From CAZIGK01 sp964538615 (GTDB lineage Bacteria > Pseudomonadota > Alphaproteobacteria > Rickettsiales > RI-342): a stretch of DNA of 64,000 nucleotides. The stretch covers positions 29,638-93,637 of the forward strand of contig CAZIGK010000007.1 of assembly GCA_964538615.1 (NCBI GenBank). The letters run 5' to 3'. A program made the translations under genes and the position numbers. The notes under the pieces were generated by a model. It saw nothing but the letters and a program-made list of their open reading frames with translations, was not told the origin of the DNA and did not search any database. Below are positions 1-7,762 of this stretch, in pieces (within the stretch, counting starts at the first letter, position 1; the number at the start of each line of letters is the position of its first letter).

Positions 1-270
1 GTTGGCCAGAATCACCCCGATGTGACGGGGATCGGCACAATGGCGCATCATGTCTTCATTGGCGCGGCCAATCGCTTGGGCAATCGCTTCCGGTGTGGGG
101 TGTTGTTCAAAGGCGATTTCATTATCAAAAGGGAAATGCGGGATAAAACCATGCGCACGCACCGCCTGTTTTTTAGTTTCCCCAATGGCGATGGCATTGG
201 GAAAAAACACATCCGGCCCGGCAAGATAGATATGTACAGCGGCACTGGGGGTATGGGGATGGGGGGTCAT
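1..270 (-). CDS. Nucleoside 2-deoxyribosyltransferase family protein (3' end outside window)
   Basis: Only the first 90 codons are inside the window; the gene runs off its left edge. The start ATG at 270-268 overlaps the TGA of the TRAP-receptor gene (ATGA), so the two are probably translationally coupled. The N-terminus contains IYLAGPDVFFP, the typical first strand and loop of the nucleoside 2-deoxyribosyltransferase fold, and later NEDMMRHCADPRH, where this family carries its N-D-..-D active-site stretch. Members swap the base on deoxynucleosides or hydrolyse modified (deoxy)nucleotides, and act in the cytoplasm. As the last gene of a transporter operon it might process an imported nucleoside-like compound; that is inference. 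Confidence 0.75.
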   Translation of the reverse strand, partial: MTPHPHTPSAAVHIYLAGPDVFFPNAIAIGETKKQAVRAHGFIPHFPFDNEIAFEQHPTPEAIAQAIGRANEDMMRHCADPRHIGVILAN

Positions 271-1421
271 GTCTCTGCCTCGACCTTGGCGCGTATATTC
301 AGGTAGGTATGTTCTGCAACCTTGCCGTAGGCAATGGATGTGCGGCGGAACTGACGAAAACTTTCCACAATACGCTGGCTGATACGATCGCTATGACCAA
401 TATCGCTTACCACCTGCTCGGAGAGGCGAAGGAATTGCTCCATGATATCCTGCGGGAAAGTGCGGATATCCACTTTCAACTCATCGCGCAATTTGGCATA
501 GGCACGGATGTTGTTGGCGTAATATTGCGCCTGCATCAGTTGGTTTTCCGTGGCGCAGGCGGTTTTGATGGCCAGTTGCAGCGAGGTTGGCAGCCCCAGG
601 AAAGCCTTGCGATTAAGGATGCATTCCAATGTTGCCCCCGCCTCATGCAGTCCGGGACCATAGTAATAGGGGGCGACACGATGAAAACCCAACGCCAGAT
701 CATTCCATGGGCCAATCCATTCCAGTGCATCAATGACGCCGGATTGCATGGCGGTGTACAACTCTTGTGAGGGAATATTCTGCGGGGTTGCGCCCAGATG
801 CGACATGACCTCCCCGGCCAGACCGGGAATGCGCATTTTCAGACCTTTCAGGTCCTTCACGTCATGCAGTTCCCGCTTAAACCACCCGCCCATTTGCGAG
901 CCCGTGTTCCCCGCTGGGTAGGCAATGACCCCAAAGGGTTCGTACAGTTCGTGCCAGAGGTTCAGGCCGCCGGAAAAATAAATCCATGCATCCTGCTCGT
1001 AGGCGTTCAGCCCCCCCGGTACGGCGCAAAAAAACGCGGCGGCTCGCGCTTTGGATGTCCAGTAATAAGAGGCGGTGTGTCCCAGTTCTGCCGTACCCTG
1101 ACTGACCGCATCAAACACCCCCAAAGGAGGTACCAATTCACCACCGCCGTAGGTTTTGACCTCAATCAGGCCGTCCGTCAGGGCGTGAATGCGATTGGCC
1201 AACCGGGTTGCCCCTGTGCCCACGCCGGGCAGATTTTTTTGCCATGTCAGCACCATACGCCATTGCCGGATGCCTTTATGAATGGCCGGAGCCGCCAGTG
1301 CAGGCGAAGGAGAGGTTCCGGTCACGACACCGGCGGCTGTAGTTGCACCAACCGCCAGCCCCAGAGCGGTTTTTTTCAGTACATTGCGACGCGCAAGAGA
1401 GAATGGTTCATCTTTGGCCAT
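267..1421 (-). CDS. TRAP transporter solute-binding protein (DctP family), Tat-exported
   Basis: This 384-residue periplasmic receptor belongs to the DctP/TakP family. A twin-arginine signal (Arg11-Arg12 in ARRNVLKK, then a Gly/Ala-rich hydrophobic stretch and an ALAAP cleavage region near residue 44) indicates folded export. Typical TRAP features follow: WKAxxSNxG-like LTWQKNLPGVGTG, DLKGLKMRIPG near the middle, then QELYTAMQSGVIDALEW. The family binds small carboxylates, often 2-oxo acids or amino-acid-like acids, for DctQ/DctM permeases. No dctQ or dctM is visible nearby. Its start lies 14 nt inside the end of the upstream SLC13 permease gene, so the two are co-transcribed and may act in one uptake route. 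The ligand is unknown. Confidence 0.88.
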   Translation of the reverse strand: MAKDEPFSLARRNVLKKTALGLAVGATTAAGVVTGTSPSPALAAPAIHKGIRQWRMVLTWQKNLPGVGTGATRLANRIHALTDGLIEVKTYGGGELVPPLGVFDAVSQGTAELGHTASYYWTSKARAAAFFCAVPGGLNAYEQDAWIYFSGGLNLWHELYEPFGVIAYPAGNTGSQMGGWFKRELHDVKDLKGLKMRIPGLAGEVMSHLGATPQNIPSQELYTAMQSGVIDALEWIGPWNDLALGFHRVAPYYYGPGLHEAGATLECILNRKAFLGLPTSLQLAIKTACATENQLMQAQYYANNIRAYAKLRDELKVDIRTFPQDIMEQFLRLSEQVVSDIGHSDRISQRIVESFRQFRRTSIAYGKVAEHTYLNIRAKVEAET

Positions 1422-3303
1422 AGGTTATCCAGCTATAGAGTGTGTAGGTTATCCAGCAAATAAGGGAAAGCGGCAGACCTGTGACCAGATAATCCCGGAA
1501 GCGGTACTGCCCCGGTGTCATGATTAGCAGGTTGGTCTGATAGCCAATGGGGGTGGCAAAGGCGGTGTTGCCTGCAAAAATAACCGCAAAAACAAACATT
1601 TCTGGCGGTGTGTGGAGCTGACGGGCAATTTCCAGCGCGATGGGGGTAAATAAGAGGGCTGCGGCTTTGTTGCTTAGAATATTGGTGAATAACGCAATAA
1701 TGCCATAAAATGCCGACATCACCCATACGGCATCGGCTCCCTTTAGCAGAGTTATCAGGCTGGAGGCTATCAGGTTGGCGCCGCCTGTACTTTCCAGAGT
1801 ACTGCTCATGGCAATGGCGGCAGCCACCAGAAAGATAATGTGGGAGTCTAAAGTTTTGAGTGCCTGATGCACATTCAGGCAGCCGCATAGGACACAGAGA
1901 GCCGCGCCCAGTACAGAGGACAGATAAATGGGCAGAATATCCAGCGCGGTTAAGCCCACAATGGCGGTGAAAATGGCGATGGCACGGTTGGCGTATTTGC
2001 TGGAGGCCATGCGTTCCGTTGCCCATTCCATCAGCATGACATCGTGGTTGGTGCGCAGCGCCATCACATCTTCCTGCGTGCCCATGACCAGCAGCACATC
2101 CCCCGCTTGCAGGGGGATATCTGTCATGCGGGCGCGAACCATTTTATGTTGCCGCAACATCCCCACAGTGACGCAATGATAGCGGAAGCGAAAGCCAATC
2201 TGTTGCAGGGTGTTGCCAACCAGACGCGAGACGGGCGGGATGACCACTTCTGCAAAAGTGAGTCCTTTGATGGGGATGGTTTTGCCTTTGTTGCTGGCGT
2301 CTTCATCCTGCATTTCCGGAAAAGTATGCAAAAGCATGGCTGGGTGCAGCGTCAGCAATTCGCTTAACGATGCCCGCGTGGTGGCAATGACCAGACGATC
2401 CCCTGCGGCAAAAGCCACTTCATTATCGTAGGGAGGGAGGTAGGCTTCTTCTCCACGCTGGATGACCCGGATACGCATGCCTTTAATATCTGCCAGTGAA
2501 TCACCGCAGACGGTCTGGCCAATGAGCGACGATTGTTCCGGAATGGTGAGCTGTGTAATAAACACACGCTCTACTTCTTCCTCGTCCTGTTGTCCGGATT
2601 TGCGGAGCATGCGGGGAACGACCAGTAATACATACAATAATCCTGCGGCTAGCAGGCACAAACCCGGCAGGCTGAAACTGAAGAAGCTGAGTTTATAATC
2701 CGGTTGACTGGCTTCCAGCAAGGCACCGGAGACTAGCAGGTTGGTGCCGCTCCCTACCAAGGTGGTCATGCCTCCTAAAATGCCGAGAAAGGACAGTGGC
2801 ATCAGCCATTGTTTCGCCTGAAAATGGTAACGTTTGGCCAGAGTCAGTAAAATGGGGATGAACATGACGATGACCGGCGTATTGTTCAGGAAGGCGCTTA
2901 GCAATGGTACCGTCAGCAGGCAGGCAAGCAACGCCAGCCAGCCACGATCACCGGAGGCGCGGATAATAATACTTGCCAGCCGTTGCAGCGCGCCGGTGGA
3001 AACCAATGCCTGCCCGCAGACCATGAGGCATAAAATGGCAATCAGCATGGGATTGGCGAAGCCAGAGAGCAGGGTTTTTACTTCCGGCACGGCTTGTCGG
3101 GTGGCTGGCAGCAAGGAAAAGCCTTTGGCATGCAGCATGAGTGCCAGAATGATGATAATACCGCTCAGTTCCAGAGGAAGTTTTTCCGTGGCGAACAGAT
3201 AGATAGCCAGCGCAATGATAGCAAAAGCGGTCAGTAGCGGCGCGTAAGTCAGCAGCAGTTCCACGTGGTCAGTCTCTCCCCCGGGCAGCACTGTGGCGGT
3301 CAC
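1408..3303 (-). CDS. SLC13/DASS-type anion permease with two TrkA-C (RCK_C) domains
   Basis: The 631-residue inner-membrane transporter has several hydrophobic helices at the N-terminus (residues about 15-240), two consecutive soluble RCK_C/TrkA-C domains (about 245-330 and 340-425; each has the pattern of a UTQLTIPE-like start and a GDxLV.. end) and a second block of helices to the C-terminus. This split layout is that of the CitT/SLC13 family, which moves sulfate, dicarboxylates or similar anions with sodium. The stretch FLNNTPVIVMFIP is the family's conserved helix-loop. It is first in the operon with the TRAP receptor and the deoxyribosyltransferase, with a 14-nt overlap downstream. The substrate cannot be read from the sequence. 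Confidence 0.88.
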   Translation of the reverse strand: MTATVLPGGETDHVELLLTYAPLLTAFAIIALAIYLFATEKLPLELSGIIIILALMLHAKGFSLLPATRQAVPEVKTLLSGFANPMLIAILCLMVCGQALVSTGALQRLASIIIRASGDRGWLALLACLLTVPLLSAFLNNTPVIVMFIPILLTLAKRYHFQAKQWLMPLSFLGILGGMTTLVGSGTNLLVSGALLEASQPDYKLSFFSFSLPGLCLLAAGLLYVLLVVPRMLRKSGQQDEEEVERVFITQLTIPEQSSLIGQTVCGDSLADIKGMRIRVIQRGEEAYLPPYDNEVAFAAGDRLVIATTRASLSELLTLHPAMLLHTFPEMQDEDASNKGKTIPIKGLTFAEVVIPPVSRLVGNTLQQIGFRFRYHCVTVGMLRQHKMVRARMTDIPLQAGDVLLVMGTQEDVMALRTNHDVMLMEWATERMASSKYANRAIAIFTAIVGLTALDILPIYLSSVLGAALCVLCGCLNVHQALKTLDSHIIFLVAAAIAMSSTLESTGGANLIASSLITLLKGADAVWVMSAFYGIIALFTNILSNKAAALLFTPIALEIARQLHTPPEMFVFAVIFAGNTAFATPIGYQTNLLIMTPGQYRFRDYLVTGLPLSLICWITYTLYSWITYGQR

Positions 3304-3393
3304 AGCAATGCACTATAGGTACTGACCAGACCGCATCTGTCAACAGAAACAGGTCACAGGATGTCAGGGCACAGGCAGATGGCGAATATTTGC

Positions 3394-4155
3394 TCAGGCG
3401 TTGGCATCGGAAGGTTTGAAATTGCCTTTTTTGGCGCGTCCCAGAGCCACCTGCGAGGCGAATTTACCCGGTGCGTCAATATTCGGCGCATTGCCAGCAG
3501 GTAGCTGGCTGGCTGGCAGGGGAATCTGTTCTTTCACAAAAGTGTTTTTCTGAATATCCAAGTAGAAGCCACCACCGTCTGCAATTTTGACTTCCAGTAC
3601 ATATTTCTGGATGGGTTTTTGCGCTTTATCTGCCCGTTCAAACACCATGACATAGGCTTTGCCGCTGCAAGGAATGGTGGTTTCCGGATATTCTTCGTGC
3701 AGGGTTTGAATATCTGCCTGCGCTTCTTCTACGCTGGCATAGCACTTGCCTTTTTTGATTTCACGCAGAATGGGATGCGCCCAGTTGGGGTGTTTGCTGG
3801 GCAGGCGGCGCTTTTGCGGGTGAAACTTGCGTTCTGATTCCAGCTTGGTGGCGGTAATGGTGTATTTTCCATCCGCCAGTTGGACGTGGGTGAGCAGGGC
3901 ATAATTGCCGACCAGACCGTCTTTTTCTTCCTGTTTGGTGACGTTGTAGCCGCGTATCCATAGAATAAGGGACGGATGATCCTGATTGGGAGCCTGGTGT
4001 TTGGAGAGGATGAAATGCTCTTTCAGGGCTTCCAGTTGCTTTAGGGCGGTGGCTTCATCCGGAAAGCGGTATAGCCCCTGCAAGGCGGCTTCAATGCTGG
4101 GGTTTTTAACGGATGCATAGTGCTTTTCAGCAGGCTGTGGCGTCTGGTCAGTCAT
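3394..4155 (-). CDS. Hypothetical protein, 253 aa
   Basis: I do not recognise this protein. It is hydrophilic, with no signal peptide or membrane segment, rich in Lys, Gln and Pro, and has a basic tail (GRAKKGNFKPSDANA). The middle contains HPQKRRLPSKHPNWAHPIL and a KGKCYASVEEAQADI helix that may form a small alpha/beta module. The ATG at 4155 follows a reasonable upstream region, and codon use resembles its neighbours. It lies upstream of the SLC13 operon on the same strand with a 90-bp gap, so it may be transcribed with it or alone. It is probably cytoplasmic; function unknown. Confidence 0.7.
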   Translation of the reverse strand: MTDQTPQPAEKHYASVKNPSIEAALQGLYRFPDEATALKQLEALKEHFILSKHQAPNQDHPSLILWIRGYNVTKQEEKDGLVGNYALLTHVQLADGKYTITATKLESERKFHPQKRRLPSKHPNWAHPILREIKKGKCYASVEEAQADIQTLHEEYPETTIPCSGKAYVMVFERADKAQKPIQKYVLEVKIADGGGFYLDIQKNTFVKEQIPLPASQLPAGNAPNIDAPGKFASQVALGRAKKGNFKPSDANA

Positions 4156-4343
4156 GATACCTGTATCCTCAAGTGTTTTTCGAGGTGAAAAAGGTCGCAG
4201 GAGTTGCCTCCACGAAGAAATAATCTCTGTTCACAGTACGTAGAAAGGGTTAAGGATATACTTATGGTTCTGGCTCCATTCAGACGAATGGTCGTGATGC
4301 CCGCCAGACTTTTGGTTCTATACAAAAAACGGTTTTTCGTATC

Positions 4344-6026
4344 ATGCTGACCTATAAGCACACCCGTATTCTGGAAGAAGAGCATCCATTGATTGGTTCA
4401 TCCAATCATCGACCTTTGACGCCACTGGAGTATTTGCCATGGGTGGCCACCGTCTATCCACATGCGATGGCATGGAAATATGGCGAAGAGACGGAAACCT
4501 ATGCACGCTTCTATGAGCGTTGCTGCAAATTGGCGGGTGCTTTGCAGGTACATGGATTGAAGCGTGGCGATGTGGTGGCCGTGTTATCCCCCAATACGCC
4601 CATGCTGCTGGAAACACATTTTGGTGTGCCGATGGGAGGGCAGGTTATCTGTCCGATCAGTCCAATGCGCGATGCCGCAGGAGTTGCCTATATTCTGGAA
4701 CATTGTGAAGCAAAGCTGGTGATAGTGGATAGCGGGTGTCGGGAACTGGCGCAGGAGGCGCTCGCACTGCTGGCGAGGCGGCCAGAAGTGATGGAGGCCG
4801 ATGATACTGCGGTGAAAACCAAAGGCAAGCCTCTGAGTAAGCTGGATTACCATCGGTTTGTAGAGCAGGGTTCCGCCAATTATGAGTGGCCGGGGCCGCG
4901 CGATGAGTGGGAGACCCTGACCATCAGTTACACGTTGGGGACGGGAGGGACTCCTAAGGGGGTGTTGTTGCACCATCGGGGGGCGTATCTGGATGCGACA
5001 GGCAGTATTATCACCAACGGTCTGAATCATGAGTCTGTGTACCTATGGACGTTGCCCATGTGTCGTGCCAGTGGGTGGGGATATATCTGGGCGGTGACCG
5101 CAGTCGGGGCAACGCATGTGTTGACACGCGAGCATCAATTGCCTGCGGAGGATGTGTTTCGGTTAATCCGGCGGCATGAAGTGACACATTTAAGCGGTAA
5201 GGCGGGCTTTCTGGACAGGCTGGCAGAAGGGGTGAAGGGGCAGGATGTGTTGCCGCATTCGGTGCATCTGGATGTGGTGCAGCAAAAAACCCGTCCTGAA
5301 GGGCTGCATTGTCTTGAGGCACTGGGGTTTAATATCAGTGTCTTATATGGCATGATGGAAACATTTGGGCCGGCGGCTATTTGCCACTGGCGGCACGGTG
5401 ATAGTCTCATTGGTTCGGAGGAAAGCGATTCGGTGCCGCAGGGTATGCTGGCGCATCCGGGGGCGCATTTTCCCACTCTGGATCGGATTATTGTGGCGGA
5501 TCCGGAAACGCTGAAACCGTTACCCGCAGATGGAAAATCCATTGGGGAAATTATGCTGCGTGGAAACACGATTTTCAAAGGTTACCACAAAGCGCCAGAA
5601 GCAACGGAGAAGGTTTTGCGCGGTGGCTGGTTTTTGACCGGCGATCTGGGAGTGATTCATCCGGATGGGCACGTGGAGATTTTGCAGCGGGAGTGTGATG
5701 CGTTGCATGATACCGCGCATCATGTCTTAAATGTAACCGCAGCGGCGGAAGAAACGCTGGGTGCGCACCCCGCCGTTCAGGAAGTGGCGATTGTGGAGCA
5801 TCATGGCACCACCATTGACAGCGCGGAAATCACGGAGCCGGTAGCCTTTATTGTTTTGCACGAAGATGCGGACTCCGGTGCGGTGACCGAGGATGACCTG
5901 CTGGATTATTGCCAGCGGTTGTTGCCGGAAGATGTATGCCCGGTACGCATTGAGATACGAGAAGAATTACCTCATAACGAAGATGGGGATATTTTGCGTT
6001 ATCGGTTGCGGGATGAATGTGCGTAA
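4344..6026 (+). CDS. AMP-binding acyl-CoA synthetase-like protein with degenerate active site
   Basis: 560 residues, full family length. The framework matches the DmdB/acyl-activating branch of the ANL superfamily: TPLEYLPWVATVYPHA at the start, LETHFGVPMGG near residue 90, LPMCRASGWGYIW near 237, YGMMETFGPA near 335 and GWFLTGDLGVIHPDGH near 430. Key catalytic elements are altered. The P-loop reads YTLGTGGTPKGV; the FHCNGW motif has become CRASGW; the hinge GRxKD is QRECD, and the following GGEN loop is TAHHV. The catalytic lysine of the C-terminal GKI motif is replaced (GDI, Asp549). The frame is intact, so this is not an obvious pseudogene. It may be an inactive or repurposed paralogue; normal adenylation and thioesterification seem unlikely. 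Confidence 0.85.
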   Translation: MLTYKHTRILEEEHPLIGSSNHRPLTPLEYLPWVATVYPHAMAWKYGEETETYARFYERCCKLAGALQVHGLKRGDVVAVLSPNTPMLLETHFGVPMGGQVICPISPMRDAAGVAYILEHCEAKLVIVDSGCRELAQEALALLARRPEVMEADDTAVKTKGKPLSKLDYHRFVEQGSANYEWPGPRDEWETLTISYTLGTGGTPKGVLLHHRGAYLDATGSIITNGLNHESVYLWTLPMCRASGWGYIWAVTAVGATHVLTREHQLPAEDVFRLIRRHEVTHLSGKAGFLDRLAEGVKGQDVLPHSVHLDVVQQKTRPEGLHCLEALGFNISVLYGMMETFGPAAICHWRHGDSLIGSEESDSVPQGMLAHPGAHFPTLDRIIVADPETLKPLPADGKSIGEIMLRGNTIFKGYHKAPEATEKVLRGGWFLTGDLGVIHPDGHVEILQRECDALHDTAHHVLNVTAAAEETLGAHPAVQEVAIVEHHGTTIDSAEITEPVAFIVLHEDADSGAVTEDDLLDYCQRLLPEDVCPVRIEIREELPHNEDGDILRYRLRDECA

Positions 6027-6165
6027 GCCTTAGGGCTTGCCCTGTTAGCAGAGAAAATATGGCTGTGTGGTTGCCAAAGTTGTTTCAGCTTGCTACAGGT
6101 TTGAAAAGGTTGATGGCACTTTAGAGACGGGTGCCGACATTTTTGGGATGAATACAGGAAGCGCC

Positions 6166-6417
6166 ATGCAGGATTACGAACCGACCGATATTGAACAAAC
6201 CATCATTGCTGTTCTACACCAACGCAAGGCCAACGATGCTGTGCGTGCCTTGCCGCCCAAAACGCTCATGGCGCTGTGTGCGGCGCAAGGCCATGAGGAT
6301 AGTGCGCGGGTTGAAATGGCGGTCATGAATTTGATTGATCATGATGTCATTGAGTATGATATGGATGCAGATAACCGCGTATCGGGGGTGTGGCTGCTGG
6401 ATGCGGAAGAACTCTAG
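6166..6417 (+). CDS. Small hypothetical protein, 83 aa
   Basis: An acidic small protein (MQDYEPTDIEQTIIAVL...) with a predicted helical layout resembling a winged-helix-like domain: helices around DIEQTIIAVLHQ, PPKTLMALCAAQ and RVEMAVMNLIDHDVI, then a short beta end (RVSGVWLLDAEEL). I chose ATG 6166 because it has CAGGAAG about 6 bases upstream; two in-frame upstream starts (6067, 6148) have poorer sites. It ends 17 bases inside the next gene, so the two are probably co-expressed. Function unknown. Confidence 0.6.
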   Translation: MQDYEPTDIEQTIIAVLHQRKANDAVRALPPKTLMALCAAQGHEDSARVEMAVMNLIDHDVIEYDMDADNRVSGVWLLDAEEL

Positions 6418-7399
6418 TTTTCTTATGTTCCACGGTGTATTGCTGCTGGCGGTTGGATTAGCCATGGGCGTCGGGGCAGGGGGGGCGTTGCATGCTGCGG
6501 ATGACCGTATTGAAAAGCCTTTCTACAGGGTTAACGCAGTAGAAGAGCGTCACTCAGCGGATGTAGAGGATGGCGGAGTCAGCCGTTTTATGCAGTCTTT
6601 CGCCGCATGTTGGCGGGAAGGGGAGAGTCTGGCCATCCGGTTGGATGCGGGGCTTGCGACGCAGGGTAAAGGTGTGCATGTAACCCAAAACCTGTCGCTG
6701 ACCGAAGCATTGGTGTTGCAGGAAGATGAGGGGCAAGCGCATTACCGTTTGCGGGAATGGTTACCGGATGGTGCAAAGATGGAGTTTATTCGCTTTGTTC
6801 GGGATGAAAAAGAGGGTTTAAGCGAGTTAAAATACCCCTTTACCCTATCGTTCAGCCCGGTATTGCATCAGGCAATCTGGCAAAAAGACGAAGGCCGATT
6901 CCAACGGGAGCTTCAGCAAATAAACGATATCAACGCCGAGGATATGCGTGGACGCAGTGCGCTGAATCTGGCTGCGTATCAGGGGAATATTGCACAGGTT
7001 GAAACCCTGCTGAAGCACAAAGCGGATATTGATTGGTGGGATAAGGATGGCCGCACCCCACTCATGTTGGCCGGAGCACATCCCGCGGTTGTTCGGTTAT
7101 TGCTAAAACACGGAGCCAATGCCAGCCTGCAGGATAAGCAGGGCTTCGATGCTCTGGCTTATGCGATGGTGAACCCGGCATCGGTTGCGCTGCTGCTACC
7201 CATGTTGGGAGAGGATAAACGCGAAGAAAGGCTGGCCAATGCTTTTGTCTGGGGAATGGTCAAGGGCAAGCCGAAGGCGTTGCGTATGTTATTGGCAGAG
7301 GGAGGATTGTCTCCTGCCGCTAAGCACCATGGCAAAAGCCTGAAAGAGTGGGCTATTTATCATAAACGACCAGATGCGCTGGCGTTGCTGCGCTCGTAG
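6401..7399 (+). CDS. Exported ankyrin-repeat protein
   Basis: About 332 residues from ATG 6401 (an alternative is ATG 6425). The start MRKNSSFLMFHGVLLLAVGL gives a basic n-region and a long hydrophobic core ending in a Gly/Ala-rich stretch and an ALHAAD cleavage site, so the protein should be secreted to the periplasm. Residues about 165-290 hold ankyrin repeats: RGRSALNLAAYQGN..VETLLKHKADID, DGRTPLMLAGAHPAVVRLLLKHGANA and QGFDALAYAMVNP. The N-terminal 140 residues are unlike anything I know. Ankyrin arrays bind proteins; the partner is unknown. It follows and slightly overlaps the 83-aa gene. Confidence 0.82.
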   Translation: MRKNSSFLMFHGVLLLAVGLAMGVGAGGALHAADDRIEKPFYRVNAVEERHSADVEDGGVSRFMQSFAACWREGESLAIRLDAGLATQGKGVHVTQNLSLTEALVLQEDEGQAHYRLREWLPDGAKMEFIRFVRDEKEGLSELKYPFTLSFSPVLHQAIWQKDEGRFQRELQQINDINAEDMRGRSALNLAAYQGNIAQVETLLKHKADIDWWDKDGRTPLMLAGAHPAVVRLLLKHGANASLQDKQGFDALAYAMVNPASVALLLPMLGEDKREERLANAFVWGMVKGKPKALRMLLAEGGLSPAAKHHGKSLKEWAIYHKRPDALALLRS

Positions 7400-7405
7400 C
7401 AGTGC

Positions 7406-7495
7406 CTATGCTGCCAGAGACAGCACAAATGCCGCTAACAAGCTTAAAAAAAGTAGTTCGGACGGTTGAATACGCTGCTTGATGCTTTTCCACAT
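7406..7495 (-). CDS. Possible 29-residue single-pass membrane peptide
   Basis: A short minus-strand frame reads MWKSIKQRIQPSELL followed by FLSLLAAFVLSLAA and a TAG. The layout, a basic amphipathic start and one hydrophobic helix, is that of small inner-membrane proteins. AAGG lies about 8 bases before the ATG. It sits between the converging end of the ankyrin gene and the thiC leader. A chance frame remains quite possible. Confidence 0.3.
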   Translation of the reverse strand: MWKSIKQRIQPSELLFLSLLAAFVLSLAA

Positions 7496-7588
7496 AGTTG
7501 ATGCCTTTTCTAGCCATATTTTTCTTCACCTAACCATGCATTGGTTAATAGAAGGTGAGGGGTGGAGGCAAAAGAAGGAGAAAAATAC

Positions 7589-7610
7589 AGGACTAAAATA
7601 GTCCTTTTTT
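7589..7610 (+). terminator. Rho-independent terminator or attenuator hairpin upstream of thiC
   Basis: AGGACTA, loop AAA, TAGTCCT, then a run of six T. It lies 190 bases after the ankyrin gene stop and 152 bases before the thiC start, so it could end the former transcript or attenuate the latter. Confidence 0.6.
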
Positions 7611-7762
7611 ACTTGCATTGCTTTACAACTCTTGCCAAATGGGTAGGCTGCACTGTAGAAACTGTTGCCAGATGCGACTCGGTTCAACCACCTGCCAGCG
7701 TAGTGCTGGCTGCAAACGGTTCATTCTGCACTGCTGGTTTGTTATGAAAGGGAATGATTATC

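Noticed and set aside
22..306. Plus-strand frame at the left edge
   Set aside because: Its antisense encodes a clear deoxyribosyltransferase start in another frame (270-1), so this is a shadow.
7562..7747. 61-residue frame in the thiC leader
   Set aside because: It runs through the terminator hairpin, has no homology and ends just before the thiC ribosome-binding site; treated as leader sequence.
7640..7760. TPP riboswitch before thiC
   Set aside because: GCCAGCGTAG looked like the 3' part of a THI box, but the CTGAGA and ACCT core and the P1 closing pairs are missing.
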